DNA of 64,000 nt from Cryobacterium zongtaii (lineage in GTDB: Bacteria; Actinomycetota; Actinomycetes; Actinomycetales; Microbacteriaceae), in assembly GCF_002909375.1 (NCBI RefSeq), contig NZ_PPXD01000001.1, positions 186,001-250,000 on the forward strand, in the 5' to 3' direction. Positions 16,810 to 24,607 of the stretch are shown here, piece by piece (the first letter of the stretch is position 1; every line of letters begins with the position of its first letter). A program made the translations under genes and the position numbers. Under the pieces are notes generated by a model that saw only the letters and a program-made list of their open reading frames with translations, had not been told where the DNA came from and did no database searches.

Positions 16810-17987
16810 GAGTGGGCCTTTCCGGTGGTGCTGTCGGTGGCTGCGGCATCGGCGGCGTCCGACCGCGCGATCGCTGCACGGATGTTGTCGGCCGCCTGCT
16901 CGGGCGTCACGTCGCCGATCCAGGCGCCCATGGCGGCCTCGGAGCCGGCCAGGAACTTCAGTTTGTCCTCGGCGCGGCGCGGGCTGGTGAGCTGCAGCAT
17001 CAGCCGGATGTCGTCCCGGTGCACGTTCACCGGCGCCTGGTGCCAGGCACCGATGTACGGGGTGGGCGTGGAGTAGAGCTGGTCGATGCCGCGCAGCAGC
17101 CGGCGGTACAGCACCGCGAGCTCGTCGCGCTCGGCCAGGGTGGTGCCGGCGAAGTCGGCCACCTGCCGGTGCGGCAGCATGTGCACCTCGACGGGCCAGC
17201 GGGCGGCGAACGGCACGAAGGCCGTCCAGTGCTCGCCCTGCAGGATGACCCGCTCGCCGGCTTGTTCGCTTTCCAGGATGTCGGCGAACAGGGTGGGGCC
17301 GTAGCTCTCGATCGAGTCGATCAGCCGCTGGGTGCGCGGGGTCACGTACGGGTAGGAGTAGATCTGGCCGTGCGGGTGGTGCAGCGTGACACCGATGGCC
17401 TCGCCACGGTTCTCGAACGGGAACACCTGCTCGATGCCGGGCATCTGGGAGAGCGCGTGGGTGCGCTCGGCCCAGGCTTCGATCACCGTGCGGGCGCGGG
17501 TGACTGAGAGGCTGCCGAACGAGCCTTCGGTGGCGGGGCTGAAGCAGACGACCTCGCAGCGGCCGACCGAGGTGCGGATGCGCCCCAGCCCGATCGTGCG
17601 CAGATCGTCCAGGCCGGTGGGCGCGTCGTCGTCGGTGAGCAGCGGGCCGAACGAGGGCGACTTGTTCTCGAACACGGCCACGTCGTAGTTGCTGGGCACC
17701 TCTGAGGGGTTCTCCGGGGTGGACGGCGCGAGCGGGTCCAGGTGCGCCGGCGGCAGGAACACCCGGTTCTGCCGGGCCGCGGCGATGGATACCCATTCGC
17801 CGCTGAGCGGGTCCTGGCGCATGCGCGCGTTCGCCGGACGCGGACCGAGGTCGCGCAGGTCGGGCGCCCGGTCGGGCGACAGGGTGGTGTCGGGGTCATC
17901 GAAGTAGATGAGCTCGCGGCCGTCGGCCAGGGTGTGCGCCTGGCGTGCGATGGCGGTGTCTGCGACGAATTCTGGGGTGGGAGTCAT
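16806..17987 (-). CDS. galT: galactose-1-phosphate uridylyltransferase
   Basis: Exchanges UMP between UDP-glucose and galactose-1-phosphate. The nucleotidylated histidine lies in HHPHGQIYSYPYVTP (HPHGQ motif). Other GalT features are FENKSPSFGPL, VVCFSPATEGSFGSL, and a C-terminal HIT-like domain with PRRAEDKLKFLAGSE. I chose the ATG at 17987 (393 residues); an in-frame TTG at 18017 lies within the likely operator region. It is first in the operon with galK and divergent from the DeoR-type regulator. Confidence 0.93.
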   Translation of the reverse strand: MTPTPEFVADTAIARQAHTLADGRELIYFDDPDTTLSPDRAPDLRDLGPRPANARMRQDPLSGEWVSIAAARQNRVFLPPAHLDPLAPSTPENPSEVPSNYDVAVFENKSPSFGPLLTDDDAPTGLDDLRTIGLGRIRTSVGRCEVVCFSPATEGSFGSLSVTRARTVIEAWAERTHALSQMPGIEQVFPFENRGEAIGVTLHHPHGQIYSYPYVTPRTQRLIDSIESYGPTLFADILESEQAGERVILQGEHWTAFVPFAARWPVEVHMLPHRQVADFAGTTLAERDELAVLYRRLLRGIDQLYSTPTPYIGAWHQAPVNVHRDDIRLMLQLTSPRRAEDKLKFLAGSEAAMGAWIGDVTPEQAADNIRAAIARSDAADAAATDSTTGKAHS

Positions 17988-18009
17988 GATGGCATCAACG
18001 CTAGCCGAT

Positions 18010-18071
18010 TTGCGCAATCGAAACCACTACTTGCGTATTGAAAAGCGACACAAAATAAGTGAAGATTGCGG
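18010..18071. promoter_or_regulatory. Candidate DeoR operator of the gal locus
   Basis: The divergent galT/regulator gap carries three TTGCG words: inside the palindrome TTGCGCAA (18010-18017), in TTGCGTATT (from 18031), and in ATTGCGG (from 18065). The region is AT-richer than its surroundings. DeoR proteins often bind such short repeats. Inference only. Confidence 0.4.
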
Positions 18072-18072
18072 T

Positions 18073-18900
18073 ATGGCCTCAGCGGAACATCCGACCGACC
18101 GGGATTTGTTGCCCGCCCACCAGCGCCGGGAACAGATCCAGCGGCTTGTCGACGAACGCGGCTTCGTGCGCGTCAGTGAGCTCAGCGACACCTTCGGCGT
18201 CTCCGGCGTCACCGCCCGCGCCGATCTCGACCAGTTGGAGAGCGCCGGCACGCTCACCCGCATCCACGGCGGCGCGGTGCCCGCCGGGATCGCCACCACG
18301 AGCCGTCCCGATCGGGAGTTCTCCTTCGAGGAAGCGCTCGTCTCTTCCGTGATCCCCAAGCAGCAGATCGGCGAGCTCGCCGCATCGCTGGTGGCCAGCG
18401 GCCAGAGCGTGATCCTCGACGTGGGCACCACGACTCTCGCGATCGCCCGGGCCCTCGTGGCCCGCACCGACCTCACCGACATCGTCGTGATCACCAACGG
18501 ACTGAGCATCGCCCTGGCCCTGGAAAGCGCCATCCCACGGTTCACCGTGATCGTCACCGGCGGGTCGCTGCGCCCGCTGCAGCACTCGCTGGTCGACCCG
18601 CTCGCCGCGACCGTGCTCAGCCAGGTGCACGCCGACCTCGCCTTCATCGGCTGCAACGGCGTCGACGCCGACGGCGGCGTCACCAACATCAACCTGCCGG
18701 AGGCCGGCGTGAAGACCCTGATGCTCGCCGCTGCGGCGCGCGCGATCATCGTCGCCGACGGTGCCAAACTAGGGCAGGTGCACCTGGGCCGGATCGGCCC
18801 GCTTGCCGCCTTCGACACCCTGGTGACGGATGCGGCCGCCGACCCGCTCACCCTGGCCCCGCTCCGCGAGGCCGGCCTCGCCGTGCTCCAACCGAGCTGA
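18073..18900 (+). CDS. DeoR/GlpR family transcriptional regulator
   Basis: A 275-residue regulator. The N-terminal DeoR helix-turn-helix spans about 15-70 (RREQIQRLVDERGFVRVSEL, DTFGVSGVTARADLDQLE, TRIHGGAVP). The C-terminal DeoRC sensor domain (about 90-260) shows QSVILDVGTTTLAIAR, VVITNGLSIALAL, FIGCNGVDADGG and AIIVADGAKLGQ. Family members respond to phosphorylated sugars. Its position divergent from galTK and 15 nt before an aldose epimerase suggests a repressor of the galactose locus. The ATG at 18073 was chosen over upstream codons that lie in the operator region. Confidence 0.9.
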   Translation: MASAEHPTDRDLLPAHQRREQIQRLVDERGFVRVSELSDTFGVSGVTARADLDQLESAGTLTRIHGGAVPAGIATTSRPDREFSFEEALVSSVIPKQQIGELAASLVASGQSVILDVGTTTLAIARALVARTDLTDIVVITNGLSIALALESAIPRFTVIVTGGSLRPLQHSLVDPLAATVLSQVHADLAFIGCNGVDADGGVTNINLPEAGVKTLMLAAAARAIIVADGAKLGQVHLGRIGPLAAFDTLVTDAAADPLTLAPLREAGLAVLQPS

Positions 18901-18914
18901 TCCGAAAGTCCACC

Positions 18915-19880
18915 ATGTCGTTTGCTGCCGCCACCGGAACCCAATACAGCCTCACCCTGCAGACCCCGCAGGGCCCGGCCACGGCGACCATCACCGAGGT
19001 CGCCGCCGGCATCCGTGAATATGCGCTCAACGGCACAGACCTGGTGGAGGGCTTCGCGGCGAGGTCCGTACCGCCGCTCGGCGCCGGGACCGTGCTGGTG
19101 CCCTGGCCCAACCGCATCCGCGACGCGATCTGGACCCAGCACGGCGTGCGGCACCTGCTGGCCATCACCGAGCCGACCCAGCTGAACGCCATCCACGGGC
19201 TGCTCGCCGTCACGGCTTATCGGCTGGTCGCCCAGAGCGACGCCGAGGTGACCCTTGCCGCCACGGTCTACCCGCAGGCCGGCTACCCGTACCAGCTGGA
19301 CACCACCGTCAGCTATGCGCTCACGGCCGACGGCCTGGCCGTCACCCACACCATCCGCAACGTCGGCAGCGAGAGTGCCCCGGTCGCCCTGGGCACCCAC
19401 CCCTACCTCAAGATCGGTGACGTGCCCACCGGCGACCTCGTGTTGCGCCTGAACGCGACCAGCCACATCGACGTTGACCACCGGCTCAACCCCATCGGCG
19501 TCAGCCCCGTCGACGGCACCGCGTTCGACCTGCGCGCAGGCGCCCGGGTGGACGACCTCGACCTTGACGACGGGTTCGGCGGTGTGATCGTTCGGGACGG
19601 ACGCGGGGAGCACTCCCTCACCGCTCCGGACGGCCGCCGGGTCACGCTCTGGGGCGACGAGAACATGGCCTACGTGCAGGCGTTCACACCGCGCAACTTC
19701 CCGGTGCGCACCGGCACCGCGGACGGCGGCGACACCACCGAGCTCGGCCAGGCCGTGGCGATCGAGCCGATGACCGCACCGGCGGATGCCTTCAACTCCG
19801 GCCACGGCCTCCGCTGGCTGGCTCCCGGCGAGGACTGGGTCGTTCGCTGGGGAATCACCCCGACGGGTTTCGCAGCCTGA
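18915..19880 (+). CDS. aldose 1-epimerase family protein
   Basis: A 321-residue galactose-mutarotase-fold protein, probably interconverting the alpha and beta anomers of galactose before GalK acts. Visible family positions are VPWPNRIRDAIW, NAIHGLL with the catalytic-type histidine, VALGTHPYLKIG with the second histidine, and AIEPMTAPADAFNSG near the C-terminus with the conserved glutamate. It follows the DeoR gene by 14 nt and should be cotranscribed with it. Confidence 0.87.
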   Translation: MSFAAATGTQYSLTLQTPQGPATATITEVAAGIREYALNGTDLVEGFAARSVPPLGAGTVLVPWPNRIRDAIWTQHGVRHLLAITEPTQLNAIHGLLAVTAYRLVAQSDAEVTLAATVYPQAGYPYQLDTTVSYALTADGLAVTHTIRNVGSESAPVALGTHPYLKIGDVPTGDLVLRLNATSHIDVDHRLNPIGVSPVDGTAFDLRAGARVDDLDLDDGFGGVIVRDGRGEHSLTAPDGRRVTLWGDENMAYVQAFTPRNFPVRTGTADGGDTTELGQAVAIEPMTAPADAFNSGHGLRWLAPGEDWVVRWGITPTGFAA

Positions 19881-19951
19881 GCAACCCGGCCTAGGGTGGC
19901 GGGAGCGCTGCGCACACCGCGCTCCCGGACCGACGAGGAACGACCAGACCC

Positions 19952-21268
19952 ATGGCAACACCCTCCCTGAGTACATCCGCCCCCACCGCTCCCGGCGGCC
20001 GAGCCCCACTCAGCGCCTCCGACGAGGCCCGCCGGGTCGCACTCGTGGGCATGAAGCGGCTGGCCCTGGGTCTGCTCGTGGCCATGGCCGTGGTCTTCGC
20101 GGTGTCGTTCGCGCTGCAGGACCGCTACCCGTGGCTCGAGTACGTGCGTGCCGCCGCCGAGGGCGGCATGGTGGGCGCGATCGCCGACTGGTTCGCCGTC
20201 ACCGCGCTGTTCCGCTACCCGCTGGGGCTGCGCATCCCGCACACCAACATCATCGCCAACCGCAAGGACGAGATCGGCGAGAGCCTCGGCGAATTCGTGG
20301 AGTCGAACTTCCTCTCCGATGCCGTGGTGCGCGGCAAGCTCGAGTCCATCGGCATCTCCCGCCGCCTCGGCGCCTGGCTGGTGCAGCCCGCCAACGCCGA
20401 ACGGCTCACCGACGAACTCGCGCACGCCGGCACCGGGCTGCTCGACCTGCTCAGCGACGACGACATCAAGGACCTGCTCGAGGGCGTCGCCCGCGAGCAC
20501 CTGCTCGAACCATCGTGGGCGCCGAGCCTGGGCCGGTTGGGCGAGAACCTGGTGGTCTCCGGCCGGCACCACGCCGCGGTGGACCTGCTGGTGGACAAGG
20601 CCCAGAGCTGGCTGCAGACCCACCCCGAGGCCTTCGGCACCTCGGTGTCGACCCGGCTGCCCCGCTGGGTGCCCGGTTTCGTCGGCGAAATGGTCGACGA
20701 CAAGGCCTATCGCGAGGTGCTCGGTTTTGTGGCAACGGTGCAGGCCGACCCTGAGCATCCGCTGCGCGCAGCCATCGACCGCTACCTGGCCGAGCTGATG
20801 GACGACTTGCAGCACGATGACACCATGATCGAGAGGGTCGAGCTGCTCAAGCTCGAGTTGGTCGACAACGCCAAGCTGCGCGAGTTCGCCGGCGACGCGT
20901 GGGAGTCCGTCAAGCAGTCGCTGCTGAGCGCCCTGGCCGATCCGGCCAGCGCCGTGCGCACCGGCATCACCTCGACGGTGCTGGATGTGGGCGGCCGGCT
21001 GGTGCGCGACGCATCGCTGGGCGCCCGCATCGACCGCTGGCTGGCGGATGCGGCCGGCTACCTGCTGCAGAAGTACCGGCACGAGATCGCCGGCGTGATC
21101 ACCGAAACCGTGGAGCGTTGGGACCCGGCCGAGACCACCGAGAAGATCGAGTTGCAGGTGGGCAAGGACCTGCAGTTCATCCGCATCAACGGAACCGTCG
21201 TCGGTGCGCTGGCCGGCCTCGTGATCTTCTCGCTCGCCCAGGGGGCGGTGCTCGTGTTCGGCCTGTGA
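19952..21268 (+). CDS. DUF445 family membrane protein
   Basis: A 438-residue protein with an N-terminal helix (LALGLLVAMAVVFAVSFAL), then the DUF445 landmark AAAEGGMVGAIADWFAVTALF and RIPHTNIIANRKDEIGESLG. A long charged, mostly helical middle region follows, and a final hydrophobic segment (TVVGALAGLVIFSLAQ). This N- and C-terminal anchoring is typical of the family, whose function is unknown. A TAGGGT hexamer lies about 55 nt upstream and a weak GAGGAA before the ATG. Confidence 0.85.
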   Translation: MATPSLSTSAPTAPGGRAPLSASDEARRVALVGMKRLALGLLVAMAVVFAVSFALQDRYPWLEYVRAAAEGGMVGAIADWFAVTALFRYPLGLRIPHTNIIANRKDEIGESLGEFVESNFLSDAVVRGKLESIGISRRLGAWLVQPANAERLTDELAHAGTGLLDLLSDDDIKDLLEGVAREHLLEPSWAPSLGRLGENLVVSGRHHAAVDLLVDKAQSWLQTHPEAFGTSVSTRLPRWVPGFVGEMVDDKAYREVLGFVATVQADPEHPLRAAIDRYLAELMDDLQHDDTMIERVELLKLELVDNAKLREFAGDAWESVKQSLLSALADPASAVRTGITSTVLDVGGRLVRDASLGARIDRWLADAAGYLLQKYRHEIAGVITETVERWDPAETTEKIELQVGKDLQFIRINGTVVGALAGLVIFSLAQGAVLVFGL

Positions 21269-21338
21269 CCGTCTGGCACCTGGCGGATCCGGCCGATGCG
21301 GATACCCGGACACTCTGACGGCGCCCACCGCGGTGAGC

Positions 21339-21344
21339 CATACT
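21339..21344 (+). promoter_or_regulatory. -10 element deciding the start of the 21351 gene
   Basis: CATACT, then GAAACG and the GTG at 21351. This geometry favours that GTG over the upstream GTG at 21333, which lies ahead of the hexamer. Confidence 0.5.
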
Positions 21345-21350
21345 GAAACG

Positions 21351-21944
21351 GTGGAGAACGGTTCGCACAACACCCAGGGCAGCGCCGCCCCGGGCCCGGC
21401 CACGCCCTCCACCGGCAGGATCGTCGACGAGGGCATGCTCATCGCCCTCGCCGCCGTGCGGATGGCCCTGAAGAACCGCATCATCGTCGGCGCCCTCCGC
21501 GACCACAGCGACTATGACCCTGCACAGTATGCCGCGCTCGCCAGGCAGGAACTGCTCGAGGTGGCCCGGCAGAACGACGAGGACTCCACCCGCGTCGAAC
21601 GCCTCGGCGCCCACCTCTCGCGCACCACCGGTGCGGGCAAGAGCCGGGAGTTGGAGAACAAGCGCAGGGACGTCGTGCGGCTGGGTCGGCGACGCACCCT
21701 GCACGACCACGTCGCCGAACGGTTGCGGGAGATTGCCGACGACGACGAACAGGTCGCCGCTCTCGTGCAGAAGGCCCGAGCGGATGCGCTCCAGGAGATC
21801 AACGACGCGCTCGCGGCCCGTCTCCTGGCCCAGCGCGTCGACCCGAACCAGCCCGGCTACGAGGCCGCCCGCGCCGCCAGTATGCGGGCCGTCGGCAAGA
21901 TCGACCTCGCCGCCCTGGCCAAGAAGTCCCGGCACCGCGGCTGA
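21351..21944 (+). CDS. Uncharacterised charged helical protein
   Basis: A soluble protein of 197 residues, rich in Arg, Glu and Ala and largely helical, with no signal peptide or membrane segment. Recognisable stretches are GMLIALAAVRMALKNRIIVG near the N-terminus, the basic ELENKRRDVVRLGRRRTLHD, and a final PGYEAARAASMRAVGK. I recognise no functional domain and assign no activity. It follows the DUF445 gene by 82 nt but has its own promoter-like hexamer. A six-residue-longer form from GTG 21333 is possible. Confidence 0.75.
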   Translation: MENGSHNTQGSAAPGPATPSTGRIVDEGMLIALAAVRMALKNRIIVGALRDHSDYDPAQYAALARQELLEVARQNDEDSTRVERLGAHLSRTTGAGKSRELENKRRDVVRLGRRRTLHDHVAERLREIADDDEQVAALVQKARADALQEINDALAARLLAQRVDPNQPGYEAARAASMRAVGKIDLAALAKKSRHRG

Positions 21945-22016
21945 TCGCCGAGCGCCGGGGCGGGCGGGGCGGCCGGCACCGGCCCAGCCGTCGGCACGAA
22001 AGCCGTCGCCGTTCGC

Positions 22017-22022
22017 TACGCT
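22017..22022 (+). promoter_or_regulatory. -10 element of the serine hydrolase gene (leaderless)
   Basis: TACGCT, then CGAAGG and the GTG at 22029. Confidence 0.6.
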
Positions 22023-22028
22023 CGAAGG

Positions 22029-23036
22029 GTGGATACCCAGGCAATACAGACTTTTCTCGATGACAGCGATTTCTCCGGCGTGGTGTTGGTGCGTGACGGC
22101 GACCGCACCATTTTTGAGGCGGCCCGCGGGTTCGCCACCCCGCGTTGGCAGGTGCCCAACACCCTGGACACGCGCTTCGACACGGCGTCGATCACCAAGC
22201 TCTTCACCAGTGTGGCCGTGCTGCAGCAAGTGGATGCCGGCCGGCTCGACCTCGAGACGTCGATCCACGAGTACGTGGACCTGGGTGGCAGCGCGATCGG
22301 CACCGACGTCACCCTGCTGCACCTGCTCACCCACACCAGCGGCATCGCCGATGACGTCGACGAGGAGGCCGGCGAGGACTACGACGAGTACTGGGCTGTG
22401 ACCCCCAACTACTCGCTGATCGAAACGATCGACTTCCTGCCGTTGTTCGCCGACAAGCCGCGCTTGGCCCCGCCTGGGGTGCAGGTCGAGGACTGCAACG
22501 TCGGCTATATCCTCGCCGGGCTGGCCGTGGAGAGGGCCTCCGGCCTGTCCTACCGCGACTATGTGCGCGAAGAGGTCTTTGCCCGCTCGGGCATGGCCGA
22601 CTCCGGTTTCTTCGACCGCCGCGACGCTGTGGAGCGGGTCGCCGAGGGCTGGGACCGCCGCGAGGACGGCAGCTGGGTCTCGAACATCTACAGCTCCCCG
22701 GCGATCGGCTCGCCCGATAGCGGCGCCCACACCACCGCCGGTGACCTGATGAACTTCCTCAACGCCGTCCGCGGCGGCCAGCTGCTCTCCAAGGAGTACA
22801 CCGACGAGTTCTTCACCCCGCAGGTGGACTACGACGACGACGTGAAGTACGGCTTCGGCCTCGAGTTCGACCTCGACGACAACGGCAAGGTGCGCTCGTA
22901 CTACAAGGACGGCGTCAACGCCGGCGCCAGCGGCATCCTGAGGCACTACCCCAAGAGCGGTCTCGACGTGGTCGTGCTCAGCAACGCCGAAGAGGGCGCT
23001 TGGGACCTCGTGGTGGAGATCGACGCCCAGTTCTAG
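22029..23036 (+). CDS. Serine hydrolase, class C beta-lactamase-like
   Basis: A 335-residue member of the beta-lactamase/DD-peptidase-like family. S54 and K57 form the SxxK motif (TASITKLFTSVAVLQQVDAG); HLLTHTSGIADDVDEE follows at about residue 100, and SGLSYRDYVREEVFARSGMA is also typical. HTTAGDLMNFLNAV is the usual late segment. No signal peptide is present, so it is probably cytosolic and more likely an esterase or peptidase than a drug-resistance enzyme. The substrate is unknown. Confidence 0.85.
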   Translation: MDTQAIQTFLDDSDFSGVVLVRDGDRTIFEAARGFATPRWQVPNTLDTRFDTASITKLFTSVAVLQQVDAGRLDLETSIHEYVDLGGSAIGTDVTLLHLLTHTSGIADDVDEEAGEDYDEYWAVTPNYSLIETIDFLPLFADKPRLAPPGVQVEDCNVGYILAGLAVERASGLSYRDYVREEVFARSGMADSGFFDRRDAVERVAEGWDRREDGSWVSNIYSSPAIGSPDSGAHTTAGDLMNFLNAVRGGQLLSKEYTDEFFTPQVDYDDDVKYGFGLEFDLDDNGKVRSYYKDGVNAGASGILRHYPKSGLDVVVLSNAEEGAWDLVVEIDAQF

Positions 23037-23099
23037 GCGGATGGCGGCGTACGCACACCTAACCGCGTGCGCTCCGGCGACGGGTTGCTGCGCAGAGTA

Positions 23100-23345
23100 C
23101 TACTCGGCGGCCGTGGGCTGCGGGCAGCGCAGCTGGGTGCGCTCGCCGCTCCGGTCGATGTCGTGCGCGGTCATCGGCTCCCCGCAGAGCGGGCACCGGG
23201 CCACCGGGCGCTCTTGCGCGGGCACCTCGTCGTCGTACGGGCCCAGCGGCGGCGGGCCGATGAAGGGCAACAATCGACCGTTCAACCACGCCGTGAAGCC
23301 GCCGGCCTCCTTGATGGTCGGTTTGCGTTTCTTGGCAGAGGTCAT
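23100..23345 (-). CDS. Small CxxC zinc-ribbon-like protein
   Basis: An 81-residue basic protein beginning MTSAKKRKPTIKEAGG, with VARCPLCGEPMTAHDIDRSG and a later Cys (TQLRCPQP), giving one CxxC plus a third Cys that could bind metal. I recognise no named family. It is transcribed divergently from the MarR/OhrR gene. TACACT lies 7 nt before the ATG, overlapping the shared palindromic operator, so it is probably controlled by that regulator. Confidence 0.65.
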   Translation of the reverse strand: MTSAKKRKPTIKEAGGFTAWLNGRLLPFIGPPPLGPYDDEVPAQERPVARCPLCGEPMTAHDIDRSGERTQLRCPQPTAAE

Positions 23346-23347
23346 AA

Positions 23348-23365
23348 TAGTTAGTGTACTAACTA
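23348..23365. promoter_or_regulatory. MarR/OhrR operator palindrome between divergent genes
   Basis: TAGTTAG-TGTA-CTAACTA, a perfect inverted repeat except for the central 4 nt, in an AT-rich island of an otherwise GC-rich region. It covers the TACACT hexamer (23353-23358) of the leftward zinc-ribbon gene and the likely start region of the rightward marR transcript. That is the expected place for autoregulation. Confidence 0.65.
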
Positions 23366-23432
23366 AATGGAGGGGTGGCCACGGGTGCCAGACGACGGAT
23401 GCCCGGCCCCGGATGCCCGCTCAGGAGACGCG

Positions 23433-23873
23433 ATGACCGAACCGAACGTGCTCGCCCTGGAGAACCAGGTCTGCTTCGCCCTCACCGTGGCGGCACGCAC
23501 GACTGTGGCCCTGTACAAGCCGATCCTGGAGCCGCTGGGCCTCACCCATCCGCAGTACCTGGTGATGCTGGCGCTGTGGGAGCAGCATCCGCGCACCCTT
23601 CGCAGCCTGGCCGAGGTGCTGCGGTTGGAGCCGGCCACCCTGTCACCGTTGCTCAAGCGGCTGGAGGCGACCGGCCACATCCGCCGGGAGCGGTCGGCGA
23701 CCGATGAGCGTGCGCTGCAGGTGACGTTGACCGAGCACGGCCGCGAGCTGCGCCACATCGCCGAGACCATCCCGGAACGGGTGGCCGGCACCCTGGAGAT
23801 GTCGCCCGAGACCCTGATCGCCCTGCGGGACACCCTTAACGAGGTCATTCGCGCCACCAGCGCGACCCGGTAA
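23433..23873 (+). CDS. MarR family regulator, OhrR-like
   Basis: A 146-residue winged-helix regulator. ALENQVCFALTVAARTTVAL places C14 where OhrR organic-hydroperoxide sensors carry their reactive cysteine. PILEPLGLTHPQYLVMLALW and the wing region LSPLLKRLEATGHIRRERSA also fit OhrR. The ATG at 23433 has AGGAGA upstream; an in-frame ATG at 23367 sits against the operator and would add 22 unlike residues. No ohr peroxidase gene is adjacent; the divergent partner is a CxxC protein. Confidence 0.85.
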   Translation: MTEPNVLALENQVCFALTVAARTTVALYKPILEPLGLTHPQYLVMLALWEQHPRTLRSLAEVLRLEPATLSPLLKRLEATGHIRRERSATDERALQVTLTEHGRELRHIAETIPERVAGTLEMSPETLIALRDTLNEVIRATSATR

Positions 23874-23894
23874 CCCGAACCGGCGGCGGAGTCG

Positions 23895-23900
23895 TACGCT
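23895..23900 (+). promoter_or_regulatory. -10 element of the cupin gene (leaderless)
   Basis: TACGCT, then GGCGGC and the ATG at 23907. Confidence 0.6.
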
Positions 23901-23906
23901 GGCGGC

Positions 23907-24239
23907 ATGCAGAAGATCTCGATCGACGCCCTCGCCCGCCAGCAACTCGCCGCGGCCACCACCGCCAGCAGCGGCCGGGCGGCCGACACCGTGTACGGCG
24001 GCCACGAGAAGGTGCTGCGCCAGACCGTCATCGGCATGGTCAAGGGCACCGTCCTGGCCGAGCACGAGAACCCGGGCGACGCGACCGTCTTCGTGGTGAG
24101 CGGGCGGGTGCGCCTGATCGTGGGGGAGGACTCCTGGCAGGCGCGCACCGGCGACCTGCTCATCGTGCCCGACGCCAGGCACAGCCTCGAGGCCGAAGAG
24201 GATGCGGCGATCCTGCTGACCGTCGCGAAGCGGCCGTAG
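23907..24239 (+). CDS. Small cupin-domain protein
   Basis: A 110-residue single cupin barrel. The two cupin motifs appear as LAEHENPGDATVFVVSGRVR and LIVPDARHSLEAEEDAAILL. The first motif keeps one histidine (H52 in AEHENPG) and the second also has one, so metal binding is possible but reduced compared with classic cupins. Function is unknown. It lies 33 nt after the OhrR-like gene with its own promoter hexamer. Confidence 0.78.
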   Translation: MQKISIDALARQQLAAATTASSGRAADTVYGGHEKVLRQTVIGMVKGTVLAEHENPGDATVFVVSGRVRLIVGEDSWQARTGDLLIVPDARHSLEAEEDAAILLTVAKRP

Positions 24240-24265
24240 GGAACGCCGAGGTGCCCTGTTCCGGA

Positions 24266-24298
24266 CGAGATGCCCCGGTGTGCCGGGGCAACTCGTTT
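24266..24298. terminator. Terminator between the cupin and DUF6457 genes
   Basis: CGAG plus TGCCCCGG (24271-24278) pairs with CCGGGGCA (24283-24290) plus CTCG, with one A/A mismatch, and is followed by TTT on the plus strand. It lies between convergent genes. Confidence 0.65.
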
Positions 24299-24327
24299 GC
24301 GCGGGGGCTACTTCGGTGGGAGAGCCG

Positions 24328-24603
24328 TTACTCGGGCGGGGCGGGCCAGCCCAGAGCGAGCTCGGTCGCAGCGGCGCTCGCCGCGGTGATGTCCTCGGCG
24401 CTGCCGCCGTTCTGCGCGGCAGCCAGCCCCACCAGGAACAGGCTCAGCGGCGCCGCCGGCCGGGCCACATTGTGCGCCACGTCCCGGGCCACGTCCAGAA
24501 GCAGTCCGGTGGGGACCACGTCGGCGTCGAGGCCGAGCCGGGTCGCGAGGGCGGCCAGCCACTCGTCGAGGGCTTCGGGAGGGAGCGGGATGTTAGTGCT
24601 CAT
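24328..24603 (-). CDS. DUF6457 domain protein
   Basis: A 91-residue protein (IPLPPEALDEWLAALATRLG, LLLDVARDVAHNVARPAAPL, LFLVGLAAAQNGGSAEDITA) matching the DUF6457 helical domain. In other actinobacteria this domain occurs alone or fused to the C-terminus of MobA-like molybdenum-cofactor guanylyltransferases. Its place directly behind a MoeB-like gene, near fdhD and a molybdopterin oxidoreductase, fits a role in Moco handling. The ATG at 24603 lies 4 nt after the MoeB-like stop, so the two are probably cotranscribed. Confidence 0.75.
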   Translation of the reverse strand: MSTNIPLPPEALDEWLAALATRLGLDADVVPTGLLLDVARDVAHNVARPAAPLSLFLVGLAAAQNGGSAEDITAASAAATELALGWPAPPE

Positions 24604-24607
24604 GGTG

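Noticed and set aside
22029..23036. Antibiotic-resistance class C beta-lactamase
   Set aside because: There is no signal peptide and no clear YxN or KTG triad. The SxxK motif alone fits the broad serine-hydrolase family, so a resistance role is not supported.
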